Under the pieces are notes generated by a model. The model worked only from the letters and a program-made list of their open reading frames with translations. It had not been told where the DNA came from and ran no database searches. Position numbers and translations under genes: made by a program. Of a stretch of DNA of 64,000 bases, positions 8,067 through 16,911 are shown piece after piece. This stretch comes from Hymenobacter terrestris (lineage in GTDB: Bacteria > Bacteroidota > Bacteroidia > Cytophagales > Hymenobacteraceae). The DNA lies in assembly GCF_013377905.1 (NCBI RefSeq), contig NZ_JABKAV010000005.1, forward strand, positions 1-64,000, given 5' to 3'. Numbering within the stretch: position 1 is the stretch's first letter; each line of letters starts with the position of its first letter.

Positions 8067-9653
8067 ATGACTATTTACATCCCATTTCGCTTCTTTCAGC
8101 GTGCGTTGCTTTACTTAAGGTTGCCGGCGGCGTTGGCGTGGCTGCTGCTACTGGCAGGTAGCCTGCCAGCGCAGGCGCAGGGCCCGGGTAAATACTCGCT
8201 CGAAGGGGAGTGGAAAGGCCCACTGGTTGTGCCGGGCGGCAGCCTGCCCATTCAGCTTATTGTAACAGAACTGGCCAGCGGCAACCGCTTTGCTGTGCTG
8301 AACGTGGTGCCCCAGCGCATCAACCGCATTCCCACTACCGTGGAGCAGCGGGGCGATACTGTGCTGTTTGTTGCCGAGCAGGTGGGTTGTCGGTTCAAAG
8401 GTGTGCGCACCCCCGAAGGCAACCGCCTGACCGGCATCTGGAGCCAGCCTGGTTACCAGGCGGCCCTCACGCTGGATTTTGTGCCCCCCCCGGTTGCCGC
8501 CGCCCCCAAAAGCTTTAAGTTTCCGCCCCCTTACCGGGTGCAGGCAGTTAAATTCGCCAACGAAACCGATAAGATAGCCTTTGCCGGGACGCTCACTATT
8601 CCGGCTGGCGAGGGGCCATTTCCGGCCGTGGCGCTACTCTCCGACTGGGGAGGGCAAGACCAGGACGGCCGCTACGGCGACTACAAGCTGCTGGGCGGCT
8701 TGGCCGACTACCTGACCCGGCGCGGTATTGCCGTGCTGCGCTTCCCCGATCGGGGCGTAGGCGAAACCGGGAGCCGCGCCGAACTGACCAGCCCCGAAGA
8801 CCGGACCCGCGACGCCCAGGCAGCTTTGCAGTTCATGCGTACTCAACCCCTGCTCGACGCGGCAAACCTGGGCCTGCTGGGCCACGGCGAAGGTGGCAAC
8901 GTGGCGCTGCTGGCGGCCGGCCGCCCCTTGCCCCCGGCCTTTGTAGTGACGCTGGCCGCCGCCGGGCAGTCGGGCCTAGAGGTGCTTAGCAGCCAACCCG
9001 CCGTAGGCTGGCCCACCGCCATAGCCGATTCGCTGCTGGCGCGCACGGCCCGCGAACGAAGCACCACCCAAATGGTTGGGCAGGCCCGGGTAGAGAAAAT
9101 GCGCAGCAGCGGGGCCAACGCGGCACAGCTACAGATACAGCAGGAGCAGGTATTTCTGCGGCAGCGGGCCGAGGAAAAGAAACGCCTAGAGGCGCTGGCC
9201 CGCGAACAGCGGCCCCTGCTCGATATTGTGCGCCGCATTCCCGACGATGCCACCGCCCGCGACCTGCTGCTACAGGCTCTACGGGTGCAACGGCCCAGCC
9301 AGCCAGATTCGGCCTATGCTACGACAGCCGACCGCCTCACCACGCCCTGGACCCGCTCTTACCTACGCTTCTACCCTCAACAGGAGTTGGCGGCGGTGCA
9401 GTGCCCGGTGCTGCTGCTACACGGCTCCGACGATTTGCTGCTTAGCCCCGATGTCAATCTCAGCCTGCTGAGTAAGGGCCTGAAGGGCAACAAACTAGCT
9501 GAAAGCCACCAGTTGGATGGCGTCAACCACTTGTTTCAGGGTCCGGCCAACGAGTGGCCGCTTATCGATGGCCGGCAGTCTCCGGCAGTCTCCACGGCAG
9601 CCCTCGATGCTATCCGTAGCTGGATTCAGGCCTTGGCCCCACCAGTCAAGTAA
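8067..9653 (+). CDS. Secreted alpha/beta hydrolase (dienelactone hydrolase/peptidase-like)
   Basis: The 528-residue protein has a signal peptide (about 1-36, ending PAQAQ), an N-terminal beta-rich domain of the kind found before Bacteroidota secreted hydrolases (YSLEGEWKGPL... GIWSQPG), and a C-terminal alpha/beta hydrolase fold from about residue 165. The nucleophile elbow is GHGEG, so the expected Ser is His-Gly-Glu-Gly here; VLLLHGSDDLLLSP supplies the acid and GVNHLFQG the His. The nucleophile position is therefore odd and activity is uncertain. Alternative in-frame ATGs at 8043 and 8049 lie just after TATCTTGC (8033-8040), so the true start could be there. Confidence 0.75.
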   Translation: MTIYIPFRFFQRALLYLRLPAALAWLLLLAGSLPAQAQGPGKYSLEGEWKGPLVVPGGSLPIQLIVTELASGNRFAVLNVVPQRINRIPTTVEQRGDTVLFVAEQVGCRFKGVRTPEGNRLTGIWSQPGYQAALTLDFVPPPVAAAPKSFKFPPPYRVQAVKFANETDKIAFAGTLTIPAGEGPFPAVALLSDWGGQDQDGRYGDYKLLGGLADYLTRRGIAVLRFPDRGVGETGSRAELTSPEDRTRDAQAALQFMRTQPLLDAANLGLLGHGEGGNVALLAAGRPLPPAFVVTLAAAGQSGLEVLSSQPAVGWPTAIADSLLARTARERSTTQMVGQARVEKMRSSGANAAQLQIQQEQVFLRQRAEEKKRLEALAREQRPLLDIVRRIPDDATARDLLLQALRVQRPSQPDSAYATTADRLTTPWTRSYLRFYPQQELAAVQCPVLLLHGSDDLLLSPDVNLSLLSKGLKGNKLAESHQLDGVNHLFQGPANEWPLIDGRQSPAVSTAALDAIRSWIQALAPPVK

Positions 9654-9680
9654 AGGGTAAATATCATTGGGAAAATAAGA

Positions 9681-9720
9681 CAACAGCGCCCGATTTCCAA
9701 GAGGAAATCGGGCGCTGTTG
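9681..9720. terminator. Bidirectional hairpin terminator
   Basis: Perfect 18-nt arms (9681-9698 and 9703-9720) with a 4-nt loop between convergent genes. Confidence 0.8.
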
Positions 9721-9742
9721 CTCAGCCACTTAGCGGTAGCAC

Positions 9743-10021
9743 CTACGCTGCCCGGGACAGCGGGGCTACTACTTCAATATCCAGAATTTCGACCACGAAC
9801 CCCTGTTCGGGCGCGTAATTTTTGCGGTATGACACCAGCAGCGCCCGGCCCTTGGCCGACTCGGCGGTGGTAGTACAGATTTCACCGTAGGCCTGCTCCT
9901 TTTCCAGGAAAGGACGCAGTTTTTCGATGGCGGGCAGAAACTCGGCGGGTAGCAGGCCTTGCCGCTCCTGCAGTTGAACGGCACTCACGGGGTACAGAAA
10001 ACGGGTGGGAAGCAACAACAT
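9743..10021 (-). CDS. Conserved small protein of unknown function
   Basis: This 92-residue protein is not recognised. It opens with MLLLPTRFLYPVSAVQLQER, has a charged middle (FLEKEQAYGEICTTTAESAKG) and ends with a strand-rich part (ALLVSYRKNYAPEQGFVVEILDIEVV). There is no signal peptide or membrane segment, so it should be cytoplasmic. A GTG at 10042 would add seven residues. Its position next to a strong terminator and its regular secondary-structure pattern suggest a real gene. Confidence 0.55.
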   Translation of the reverse strand: MLLLPTRFLYPVSAVQLQERQGLLPAEFLPAIEKLRPFLEKEQAYGEICTTTAESAKGRALLVSYRKNYAPEQGFVVEILDIEVVAPLSRAA

Positions 10022-10215
10022 AAAATCGGGGAAAGATGGCACAATAGCAACCCCGAAAAAACACCCCTATTCACTGGATAATTCCCTGAGCCACACTATT
10101 CGTAGGCCCAGTTCAGCCATTGATTTTCAATCAAACGTAAGCCCGATTTACAACCGAAAAATTACAAACAAACGCTTCTGCTCTCATCCAGGAAACGACT
10201 ACAGAAACTGACGAC

Positions 10216-11121
10216 TTAAACAACGAACTCGGCCATTACGACCGTCGAGCCGCCCGCGTCGTCGTCGGTTACCAGCAGCAGCTCGTAGCGGCCGCGAGCT
10301 ACTTGGCGACGCACGGCTACGCTTTCTACCTTGCCTAAATAGGGACGGCCATCGGGCCACACCAGGCGTGCCAGCGCCGCAGTGCCCGCTTTAGGGGGCA
10401 ACACGCCTACAAACGAGCCCAGCACAGCTCCGTCGAGCACGGCGTCGACCGTGTCTTCTACCGAAGCCGTTACAAACAACTGGCCCGCAAACCAAGTGGC
10501 CCCTGAGAAACCAGCTGGTTTTCCATCAATAATCGGCAACTGAAAACGTTGCGCCTGCACCGGGGGCGGCAAAGGTTGCCGGCGGTACAGAAAAGCCAGT
10601 GTGCCGGCCAGCGGCAGCCGAAACAACAGGTTGCCGCCAACTACTGCCCCTACCGTGCGCTGCAACAGCAACAACTCGGTGGTGGTAGCGGCGGCGGCTT
10701 CCAGGTTGAGCGTGGCACCAGTCGGCAGATGCGGGCGCAATGCCGCGTACAGGCCCGCCATACTTAATGGGTACACGCTGCCGGGCAATTTCTCGGGGCC
10801 AGCCAACGGCACCCAGTAGCCCTGCTCGCGGGCCGGTGTGGCACCCGAGCCCAGGGCCAGCAGCCCGGTTTCACCGTCGGCAGCACAAACAAGGGTCAGG
10901 CACTCCAGGTCGGGTTTGAGGTTCTTGGGAATGCGTCCCTGGCTGAAATGGGCCGTTTCGAACAGTGCCGTAGCCTTATCAGTGGCCAGCGTGGCCGCAT
11001 CGAGCCGATATAGCCAAGGAGAATCGTCGCCGATAATGTACAGCGCGTTACCAACCAGCTCGGCCCCCGAAGCAGAGGGCAGATTGGGGAGGGCAACTTC
11101 GCGGTGAACGATGGCGTGCAT
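10216..11121 (-). CDS. DUF6929-type beta-propeller-like protein
   Basis: The 301-residue protein has repeated short beta blades with phrases such as SASGAELVGNALYIIGDDSP, PKNLKPDLECLTLV and AGFSGATWFAGQLFVTASVEDT, the pattern of a cytoplasmic propeller family seen widely in Hymenobacter (DUF6929, assigned from memory). No signal peptide is visible. It follows the OmpA-family gene by 47 nt on the same strand and is probably cotranscribed with it. The frame extends to a TTG at 11163, but the ATG at 11121 fits better. Function unknown. Confidence 0.6.
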   Translation of the reverse strand: MHAIVHREVALPNLPSASGAELVGNALYIIGDDSPWLYRLDAATLATDKATALFETAHFSQGRIPKNLKPDLECLTLVCAADGETGLLALGSGATPAREQGYWVPLAGPEKLPGSVYPLSMAGLYAALRPHLPTGATLNLEAAAATTTELLLLQRTVGAVVGGNLLFRLPLAGTLAFLYRRQPLPPPVQAQRFQLPIIDGKPAGFSGATWFAGQLFVTASVEDTVDAVLDGAVLGSFVGVLPPKAGTAALARLVWPDGRPYLGKVESVAVRRQVARGRYELLLVTDDDAGGSTVVMAEFVV

Positions 11122-11168
11122 ATCGGTAGTGGAACAGCGAAGCCGCCTCACCAGATGACCCAAGAGGC

Positions 11169-13226
11169 CTATTTCACAATGGTGAACTCGACGCGGCGGT
11201 TGAGCTTACGGGTATTTTCCTGGGCGTTGGAGGCGCGCGGACGGCTGCCACCCAGCCCTATGGTGCTGATGCGGCGCTCGGCTACGCCTCTACTCACGAG
11301 GTAGCGCTTCACCTCGTTCACGCGGTCTTCCGACAGCTTCACGTTCAGGTTGGCCGCGCCCTGGTTGTCGGTGTGGCCTTCGAGGCGGATATTCACCATG
11401 GGGTTATCCTCGAGGGTGCGGGCTAGGCGGTTGAGCTCGGTGTAAGAGGCCGGCAGCAGCGTAAACTTGCCCTGGGCAAAAATCAGCGTCGGCAGTTCCA
11501 GGCTGGAGCCCACAGCGGCTGGCACCAGCGTCAGTTCCACGTTGCGCGAGCCGGTCATGGTAATGGTGTCGGTGGCAGTGAGGTAGCCTACGCGGGTGGC
11601 CTGAATGCGGTAACGACCGGGCGGCAGCGTCATCTGGAAAGCGCCCAGCGCTACATCGGTACGGGCGGTGGCATTAAACATCAAGTCGTTGCCCAAGCGG
11701 TTGACCTGCACCTGGGTAGCCAGGGCCTTGCTGGTTTTGGCATCGAGCGTGCGGCCCGTGAGCAGCGTGCGGGGCGTGGCGGGGGTGGGCGCAACCACAG
11801 CTACCGGCGGGGCCACCACTGTGTCGGGAGCGGCCGGCTTGGCACCCGTGGCAGTGCGGAACAGGTCGGCGGGCCCGTTTACCGAAGCAGTGGAGGAGAA
11901 AAAGGCCTGCTTCTCATCCGCCGACAGGCTCAGGTAGGCATTGAAACCGGGCCCGTTCATAGGAAAGCCCAAGTTGCGCGGCTCCGTCCAGTTGGTCCAG
12001 GAATCATCGAGGCGGGTGCTCACGAAAATATCGGAGCCACCGTAGCCGGCATGGCCATATGAACTGAAGTACAGCGTCTTGCCATCACTGGAAAGCCAGG
12101 GCGCAAAGTCGAAGCCCGGCGAGTTGATGACGGCGCCCAGGTTGAGCGGCTGAGCCCAGAGGCCACTGGGCGTGGGCCGGCTCACGTACAGGTCGTTGGC
12201 ACCTTCCGAGTCGCTTCGCTCTAGGCTCAGCAGCAAAATCTGCTGATCGGGGCTCATAAAGAAGCCGGTGGCCGGGCCGGCCGAGTAGTAATTGGCTACC
12301 TCCACTTCCTGCGGCCGGTTTTTTTTGACCGATACGCTACGCGGCACCTTGCTCAGGCCCGCATCCTGAAACGAGCCGTCGCGCCCGTAGCTGCCGCGCA
12401 CTATCAGGGACTTGCCTTCTTCTACCACGCTCATCACGCCGTTGTGCTGACTGGTATTGAGCTCGTCGAAACGAGTGGCGGGTGCCCAGGTCTTGCCATT
12501 GTTGGCCGAAGTACTCAACCAGATGTCACCCGATTCGGTAATGCCCTCGGTGTTGCCAGCGAAGCGGGTGCGGCTGAAATACAGGGTATTGCCATCGGGC
12601 GATACCACGGGTTGCAGCTCGTTGCCGGCGGGCGTATTCAGGCTCAGCAGCGGCTCGGGTACGCCAAATCCGGGCAGCGAGGGGTCCAGGTTGAGTCGCA
12701 GCTTAAACAGCTTCCATTGCTGCGAGGCGCGGTTTTGGGGTTTCTGGCCCACCACGGGCGTGCCATTAAATTTATCGGCCGCCGCCAGGGAAGCGCATTT
12801 GTCGTTGCCCCGGCTAACCAGCATAAAGCTGCCCAGTGGCCCCGAAGGAACCAGTTTCCATTGCTGGTAAAAGCTGCCGTCCCAGGGGCGCTGGCTTAGG
12901 GGCGCATTTTCTTGGGGGCCGGTGAGGGTGAGGCACTGGCCGGTGTGGCGCACTACAATCCGGAAGAACTCGCTGCCCGCCGACGCCGGCACAAAGCGCC
13001 ACTGCTGGCTATCGGTGTGGGTGAACTCCCACTGCACGGCGGCGGCCCCGGCTTCGGCCGAGGCGTTGGTAATATCAAGCGAACGGCCGCTGCTACGCGC
13101 CACTATCCCGTACCAGGCCGAAGCATCGGGCAGAAACGGGCCGCCCGGCTGGGCCTGGGCGCTGGCCGACAGCAGTAAAAACAAGGAAAAAAACCAGGTG
13201 GTCCGGCAAAGCAAAAGCTGAATCAT
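11169..13226 (-). CDS. OmpA-family protein with ricin-lectin and PD40 domains
   Basis: The 685-residue exported protein (signal peptide about 1-26) combines four parts: a ricin-type beta-trefoil lectin at about 30-165 with three QQW motifs, WD40-like PD40 beta-propeller blades at about 190-440 (LQPVVSPDGNTLYFSR, DFAPWLSSDGKTLYFSS), a carboxypeptidase-regulatory-like Ig domain at about 470-560, and a C-terminal OmpA peptidoglycan-binding domain at about 575-685 (VNIRLEGHTDNQG, LSEDRVNEVKRYLV). Its place is the periplasm or outer membrane, tethered to peptidoglycan; the lectin suggests glycan binding. Start chosen at MIQLLLCRTT because it gives a proper signal peptide; the open frame runs on to 13517. 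Confidence 0.85.
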   Translation of the reverse strand: MIQLLLCRTTWFFSLFLLLSASAQAQPGGPFLPDASAWYGIVARSSGRSLDITNASAEAGAAAVQWEFTHTDSQQWRFVPASAGSEFFRIVVRHTGQCLTLTGPQENAPLSQRPWDGSFYQQWKLVPSGPLGSFMLVSRGNDKCASLAAADKFNGTPVVGQKPQNRASQQWKLFKLRLNLDPSLPGFGVPEPLLSLNTPAGNELQPVVSPDGNTLYFSRTRFAGNTEGITESGDIWLSTSANNGKTWAPATRFDELNTSQHNGVMSVVEEGKSLIVRGSYGRDGSFQDAGLSKVPRSVSVKKNRPQEVEVANYYSAGPATGFFMSPDQQILLLSLERSDSEGANDLYVSRPTPSGLWAQPLNLGAVINSPGFDFAPWLSSDGKTLYFSSYGHAGYGGSDIFVSTRLDDSWTNWTEPRNLGFPMNGPGFNAYLSLSADEKQAFFSSTASVNGPADLFRTATGAKPAAPDTVVAPPVAVVAPTPATPRTLLTGRTLDAKTSKALATQVQVNRLGNDLMFNATARTDVALGAFQMTLPPGRYRIQATRVGYLTATDTITMTGSRNVELTLVPAAVGSSLELPTLIFAQGKFTLLPASYTELNRLARTLEDNPMVNIRLEGHTDNQGAANLNVKLSEDRVNEVKRYLVSRGVAERRISTIGLGGSRPRASNAQENTRKLNRRVEFTIVK

Positions 13227-13250
13227 GCACACAAAACGATGAACGAGCCG

Positions 13251-13258
13251 GCAAGTTA
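13251..13258 (-). promoter_or_regulatory. Possible -7 element for the OmpA-family gene
   Basis: TAACTTGC on the minus strand, 24 nt upstream of the ATG. It has the TAnnTTGC form also found before the TPR gene at 23.5 kb and at 56.5 kb. Confidence 0.3.
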
Positions 13259-13371
13259 CCCCATTTGCCGGGCTGCCTGCCGGTGCCCCAACACCAGGGC
13301 ACCGCACCTCCCAACGGAAGCGCGGTGCCGGTTTACCTGGCTCAACCACTCGGACAAGGGTTAGCAGATGG

Positions 13372-13563
13372 CTAGTTGTTGTGCATGTACTTAAAGCGCA
13401 CGAACCGCTCGTTCTCATAAATGGCCGCAAAATGCCCACTTGGAGTGGGGTTTTCGGTTTTGCGCGGAGCAGACTTACGGTTGGTGGCAGCAGAAGCGGT
13501 AGCATGAGCCCCGGCACTCATTGCTGGTACGTGGCAAATGAAGGAGAGGATTTTTGACGACAT
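13372..13563 (-). CDS. Possible small basic protein of unknown function
   Basis: An ATG frame of 63 codons encodes a small basic protein ending SGHFAAIYENERFVRFKYMHNN. The C-terminal part looks like a compact folded strand pair; the N-terminal part is Ala/Ser-rich. No family is recognised. It lies alone between the OmpA-family gene and an AT-rich stretch that could hold its promoter. It may not be a real gene. Confidence 0.35.
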   Translation of the reverse strand: MSSKILSFICHVPAMSAGAHATASAATNRKSAPRKTENPTPSGHFAAIYENERFVRFKYMHNN

Positions 13564-13955
13564 GACAGCAGAAAGTTTAATATGAGTAGAAGCGTAGCAG
13601 AGAGGTGTTCTCGTAGGCTGAGGTGCTACCGCCTGCAGAAAACGGTTTTGAAACGGCACCCAACAACATGACGATATTTTTATTCAATTGAATGATACCA
13701 AGGTACATTTTTTATTGATAAAATCTAAAACATCCCGCTATTAGAGTAAAAAATACGTGCCAGTACGTAGGCACCGTTCTACATCAGCTGCCAAACAGCT
13801 TATCCTATGGCTATTAAGCCATAGCCCCGACGACATAGAATGGAAGTAGCCGCCGGGCACCATACAGCTGAAAACACCCGCCCCGCAACCTGACATCCCC
13901 TTTGGAAGGTGTCTGGTTGCGGGGCGGGTGTTTTCGGCTGACGGCTTAGTGGCAG
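13564..13955. other. Gene-free AT-rich stretch with hairpin
   Basis: It contains an AT-rich segment (13660-13740) far below the local GC content, the 12-nt palindrome ATTCAATTGAAT at 13682-13693, and the long inverted repeat at 13865-13940. No coding frame is convincing. Confidence 0.5.
13865..13940. terminator. Long inverted repeat after the response-regulator gene
   Basis: Arms of 26 nt (13865-13890 and 13915-13940) differ at one position, and the 24-nt loop contains a further GACA...TGTC pairing. It lies 16 nt after the stop of the minus-strand regulator gene. Confidence 0.75.
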
Positions 13956-14624
13956 CTACGCAAGCAGGTTGTGGCGGATGGCGTATTGAATCAGGCCCAC
14001 CACCGATTTGGAGTTGGTTTTCGCCAGCAGGTTGCGACGGTGGGTTTCCACTGTCCGTTCGCTGATAAACAGGGCTTCGGCTATTTCCAGATTGGAGTGC
14101 TCGCGGGCCACAAGCTGCAGAATTTCCCGCTCGCGGGGGGTGATGCAAGACGGACGGGCAGCCTCTAAGCCGGCCGCAATCTGCTGGCACTGGAGCAGTG
14201 TATCGGCTACATCCTGGCTGAAGTAGGTGCCGCCCACTGCTACCTGCCGGATGGCAGTGCTCAGTTCGGTACGGCTAGCAGTTTTAAGCACATAACCGGC
14301 CCCGCCGGCCTCCAGCACTTCGGCTACAGTTGTGTGGTCATGAAACATACTCAGGGCCAACACCCGCACATCGGGCCAACCAGCTCGGATGGCGCGGGCC
14401 AGTTCAATGCCACTCATACCGGGCATGCTCAGGTCGAGCAACACCACGCGCACATGCGGGTGGGTTTCGAGCTGCTTCAGCGCCTGCTCGCCACCATTGG
14501 CCTGGGCTACCACCTGCAAATCGGGTTCGGGCAGCAGCATTTGCCGGATGCCTTCTACTATCATCGGGTGGTCATCTACCAACAGTAAGTTGATAACGGT
14601 TTCAGACACAGAGAAAACGGGCAT
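13956..14624 (-). CDS. NarL/FixJ-type response regulator
   Basis: The 222-residue protein has an N-terminal receiver domain (acidic pair Asp17-Asp18, phospho-acceptor Asp64 in VVLLDLSMPG, Lys in GYVLKTAS) and a C-terminal LuxR-type HTH at about 155-218 (CITPREREILQLVAREHSNL, EIAEALFISERTVETHRRNL). It should bind DNA when phosphorylated by a sensor kinase. No histidine kinase is adjacent, so it is an orphan in this window. Start chosen at the first ATG, although a start nearer VINLLLVDDHP is possible. Confidence 0.9.
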   Translation of the reverse strand: MPVFSVSETVINLLLVDDHPMIVEGIRQMLLPEPDLQVVAQANGGEQALKQLETHPHVRVVLLDLSMPGMSGIELARAIRAGWPDVRVLALSMFHDHTTVAEVLEAGGAGYVLKTASRTELSTAIRQVAVGGTYFSQDVADTLLQCQQIAAGLEAARPSCITPREREILQLVAREHSNLEIAEALFISERTVETHRRNLLAKTNSKSVVGLIQYAIRHNLLA

Positions 14625-14871
14625 GAGTAAGAATTACGCTAAAAAAGGCTATAGGCACGTAGCACAAAGCCCCAGTAATCACTTGTAGATACAATACGAT
14701 CAGCCTCGGGCCCGAGCCTACCATAACAGACCCGGGCTTTAAGGAAGGTACATAAATCCGGGCGGACGCGCGTCGGGCTAGGTAGCCCCTGACAACGCGC
14801 CCAGGGCATTGACGTAAACCAAGGTGCTACCTCTACCTTTTATTTCCATACCCACTTTTCCCCATTCTCCC

Positions 14872-15078
14872 ATGCGCAAAGGCACTCAGGTAAGCTGGAA
14901 ATACGGCACTGGCACCGCTACCGGCAAGATCGAGCAAACCCACAAAGAAACCGTCAGCCGCAAAATTAAGGGGGCCGAAATTACTCGCCATGGCACGCCC
15001 GAAAACCCCGCTTACCTCATTATACAGGAAAACGGCGACAAAGTGCTCAAGCTGAAAAGCGAAGTATCGGAGGCGTAG
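14872..15078 (+). CDS. Small DUF2945/hypervirulence-associated TUDOR-domain protein
   Basis: The 68-residue protein starts MRKGTQVSWKYGTGTATGKI and continues with TRHGTPENPAYLIIQENGDKVLKLKSEV, matching the DUF2945 family (hypervirulence-associated protein, TUDOR-like SH3 barrel). The family is short, cytoplasmic and of unknown biochemical role. Sixteen further codons upstream are open but not family-like. TACCTTTT at 14834-14841 is an imperfect -7 candidate. Confidence 0.8.
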   Translation: MRKGTQVSWKYGTGTATGKIEQTHKETVSRKIKGAEITRHGTPENPAYLIIQENGDKVLKLKSEVSEA

Positions 15079-15107
15079 CCATATTAACGATACTATTAAG
15101 GGCAAAA

Positions 15108-15170
15108 AAAAGACCTCGTTAGGCCAAACACGTCGTGGTAACGATGTCGTTTGGCCTAATGAGGTCCTTT
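15108..15170. terminator. Bidirectional hairpin between the TUDOR gene and the permease gene
   Basis: Arms at 15108-15129 and 15149-15170 pair along about 21 nt with one bulge and one G-U pair, flanked by A on the left and T on the right. It lies between convergent genes. Confidence 0.75.
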
Positions 15171-15221
15171 GATTTTACTAGCACGCTTGGCAGTGCATTA
15201 GCTACCAGGCTTTCGTTTTTG

Positions 15222-16706
15222 CTAGCTGATTTGGGCGGCTTCGGCCTCCCGCTCGCGGTTGAGCTTGCTGTTGTGACGACCGTAGAAGAAGTAGATAGCT
15301 ACGCCAATAACCATCCAGATGATGAGACGCAACCAGGTGTCCCAGGGCAGGTTGAACATCATGTAGCCGCAGATGAGAATACCCAGGATGGGTACGAGCG
15401 GTACGAAAGGCGTTTTAAAGGGCCGTACCACATCGGGGTCGCGGCGACGCATAACGATAACGCCGGCGCACACAATAATAAAGGCGAATAGCGTCCCGAT
15501 GCTCACTAGCTCGCCCAGCAGGCCTACGGGCAGAATGCCGGCTACGGTGGCAGCCACTACCCCCGTGAAGATGGTAGTGATGTGGGGAGTTTTGAAACGC
15601 GGGTGTACCCGGCCAAAAATAGCTGGCAACAGGCCGTCGCGCGACATGGCAAAGAAGATGCGGGGCTGGCCCATAAGCATCACCAGAACCACCGAAGCCA
15701 GACCGGCAATGGCGCCGATACCGGTGAAGAAATACAGCCACTTAAGCGCCGGGCCAGCAGCTTCGAGGGCCACGAGTACCGGGTCGGGTACGTTGAGGTT
15801 TTTATACGAAGTCAGACCGGTGAGTACCAGCGCCATCAGCACGTAGAGCAGGGTACAGATACCAAGCGACAAGAGCATGCCGATCGGCATATCGCGCTGG
15901 GGGTTTTTGGCCTCCTGGGCGGCGGTGCTCACGGCATCGAAACCGATGTAGGAGAAGAATACTACGGCCGCGCCACGCACAATACCTTGCCAGCCGAAGC
16001 GCGAGCTACCGTCGGGCAGAATTTCTACCTGCGGAATGAAAGGCTCCCAGTTAGCCGCATTCACGTATTTGAAGCCGAAGCCGATAACGAGCAGCACGAT
16101 GGCCACCTTAATGAACACGATGACATTGTTAAAACGGGCCGATTCCTGAATTCCGATAACGAGCAACGTCGTCATAACCCCAATCAGCAGCACGGCGGGC
16201 AGGTTAATGAACGAGCCAGTCAGGGCAAATTCGCCGCCATCGTAGCTAACGGGGGCGCTGGCAATGGCAGCGGGCAAATCGATGCCCGATTTGTGCAGGA
16301 TGCTGACCACGTTGCCGCTCCAGCCTACGGCCACTGTCGCGGCACCAAACAGGTATTCCAGAATCAGGTCCCAGCCGATAATCCAGGCGACAAACTCGCC
16401 CAACGTGGCATAGCCGTAGGTGTAAGCCGAGCCGGCAATCGGAATCATGGAGGCGAACTCGGCGTAGCACAGGCCCGCGAACAGGCACCCCAGGCCGGCA
16501 ATGATAAAGGAGATGACGATGGCCGGACCAGCGGCGTTGGCCGCCGCCGTGCCCGTGAGCACGAAAATACCGGCTCCGATAATGGCACCGACCCCGAGCA
16601 GGGTGAGGTTGGTAGCCGTCAGGGTCCGGTTCAGCCCGCCGCCTTCGCCCTCATCGGACTCGGTCATGAGCTTTTCGAGCGACTTTCTGGCGAAAATATC
16701 TGCCAT
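15222..16706 (-). CDS. APC-superfamily amino acid permease
   Basis: The 494-residue protein has about 12-14 membrane helices and the amino acid-polyamine-organocation signature near the first helix (GVGAIIGAGIFVLTG), followed by AGLCYAEFASMIPIAGSAYTY and SYIGFDAVSTAAQEAKNPQRDMP. It resembles the cationic amino acid transporter (CAT/YhdG) group of the inner membrane. The substrate cannot be assigned more finely. The short N-terminal cytoplasmic stretch MADIFARKSLEKLM is typical of this subgroup. A -7 element lies 76 nt upstream, and an inverted repeat sits just before it. Confidence 0.9.
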   Translation of the reverse strand: MADIFARKSLEKLMTESDEGEGGGLNRTLTATNLTLLGVGAIIGAGIFVLTGTAAANAAGPAIVISFIIAGLGCLFAGLCYAEFASMIPIAGSAYTYGYATLGEFVAWIIGWDLILEYLFGAATVAVGWSGNVVSILHKSGIDLPAAIASAPVSYDGGEFALTGSFINLPAVLLIGVMTTLLVIGIQESARFNNVIVFIKVAIVLLVIGFGFKYVNAANWEPFIPQVEILPDGSSRFGWQGIVRGAAVVFFSYIGFDAVSTAAQEAKNPQRDMPIGMLLSLGICTLLYVLMALVLTGLTSYKNLNVPDPVLVALEAAGPALKWLYFFTGIGAIAGLASVVLVMLMGQPRIFFAMSRDGLLPAIFGRVHPRFKTPHITTIFTGVVAATVAGILPVGLLGELVSIGTLFAFIIVCAGVIVMRRRDPDVVRPFKTPFVPLVPILGILICGYMMFNLPWDTWLRLIIWMVIGVAIYFFYGRHNSKLNREREAEAAQIS

Positions 16707-16782
16707 AGAAGAAGAGGTATTAAAGAGGTGAAAAAAGGTGAGAAGAAGCCCTAAAGAAGCGGAAAGTTCCGTTCAGGTGGCC

Positions 16783-16790
16783 CGAATATA
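16783..16790 (-). promoter_or_regulatory. -7 promoter element for the permease gene
   Basis: TATATTCG on the minus strand, 76 nt before the ATG, immediately downstream (in the direction of transcription) of the inverted repeat at 16800-16822. Confidence 0.45.
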
Positions 16791-16799
16791 GGCTATAAT

Positions 16800-16822
16800 C
16801 CGGTTTGTGGGGCACAAACCGG
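16800..16822. promoter_or_regulatory. Perfect 10-bp inverted repeat, possible operator
   Basis: CCGGTTTGTG and CACAAACCGG are separated by 3 nt in the divergent region between the permease and the Spy/CpxP-like gene, 9 nt beyond the permease -7 element. The position suits a repressor site; a small RNA hairpin is the alternative. Confidence 0.4.
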
Positions 16823-16911
16823 GCAAAGCAGCGCAAAAAGCCGCCCCCTTTAAACCTCCCGGCCGCGCCGGCGTCTATCGGCCATAAACCAGGCCCACAG
16901 ACTCTCCTTCT

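Noticed and set aside
10005..10211. 68-codon plus-strand frame in the gap before the DUF6929-like gene
   Set aside because: Polar sequence without motif or promoter; the stretch is ordinary AT-richer intergenic DNA.
15582..16754. Open frame of 390 codons opposite the permease gene
   Set aside because: It is the reverse complement of a clear APC permease; the composition is that of antisense translation.
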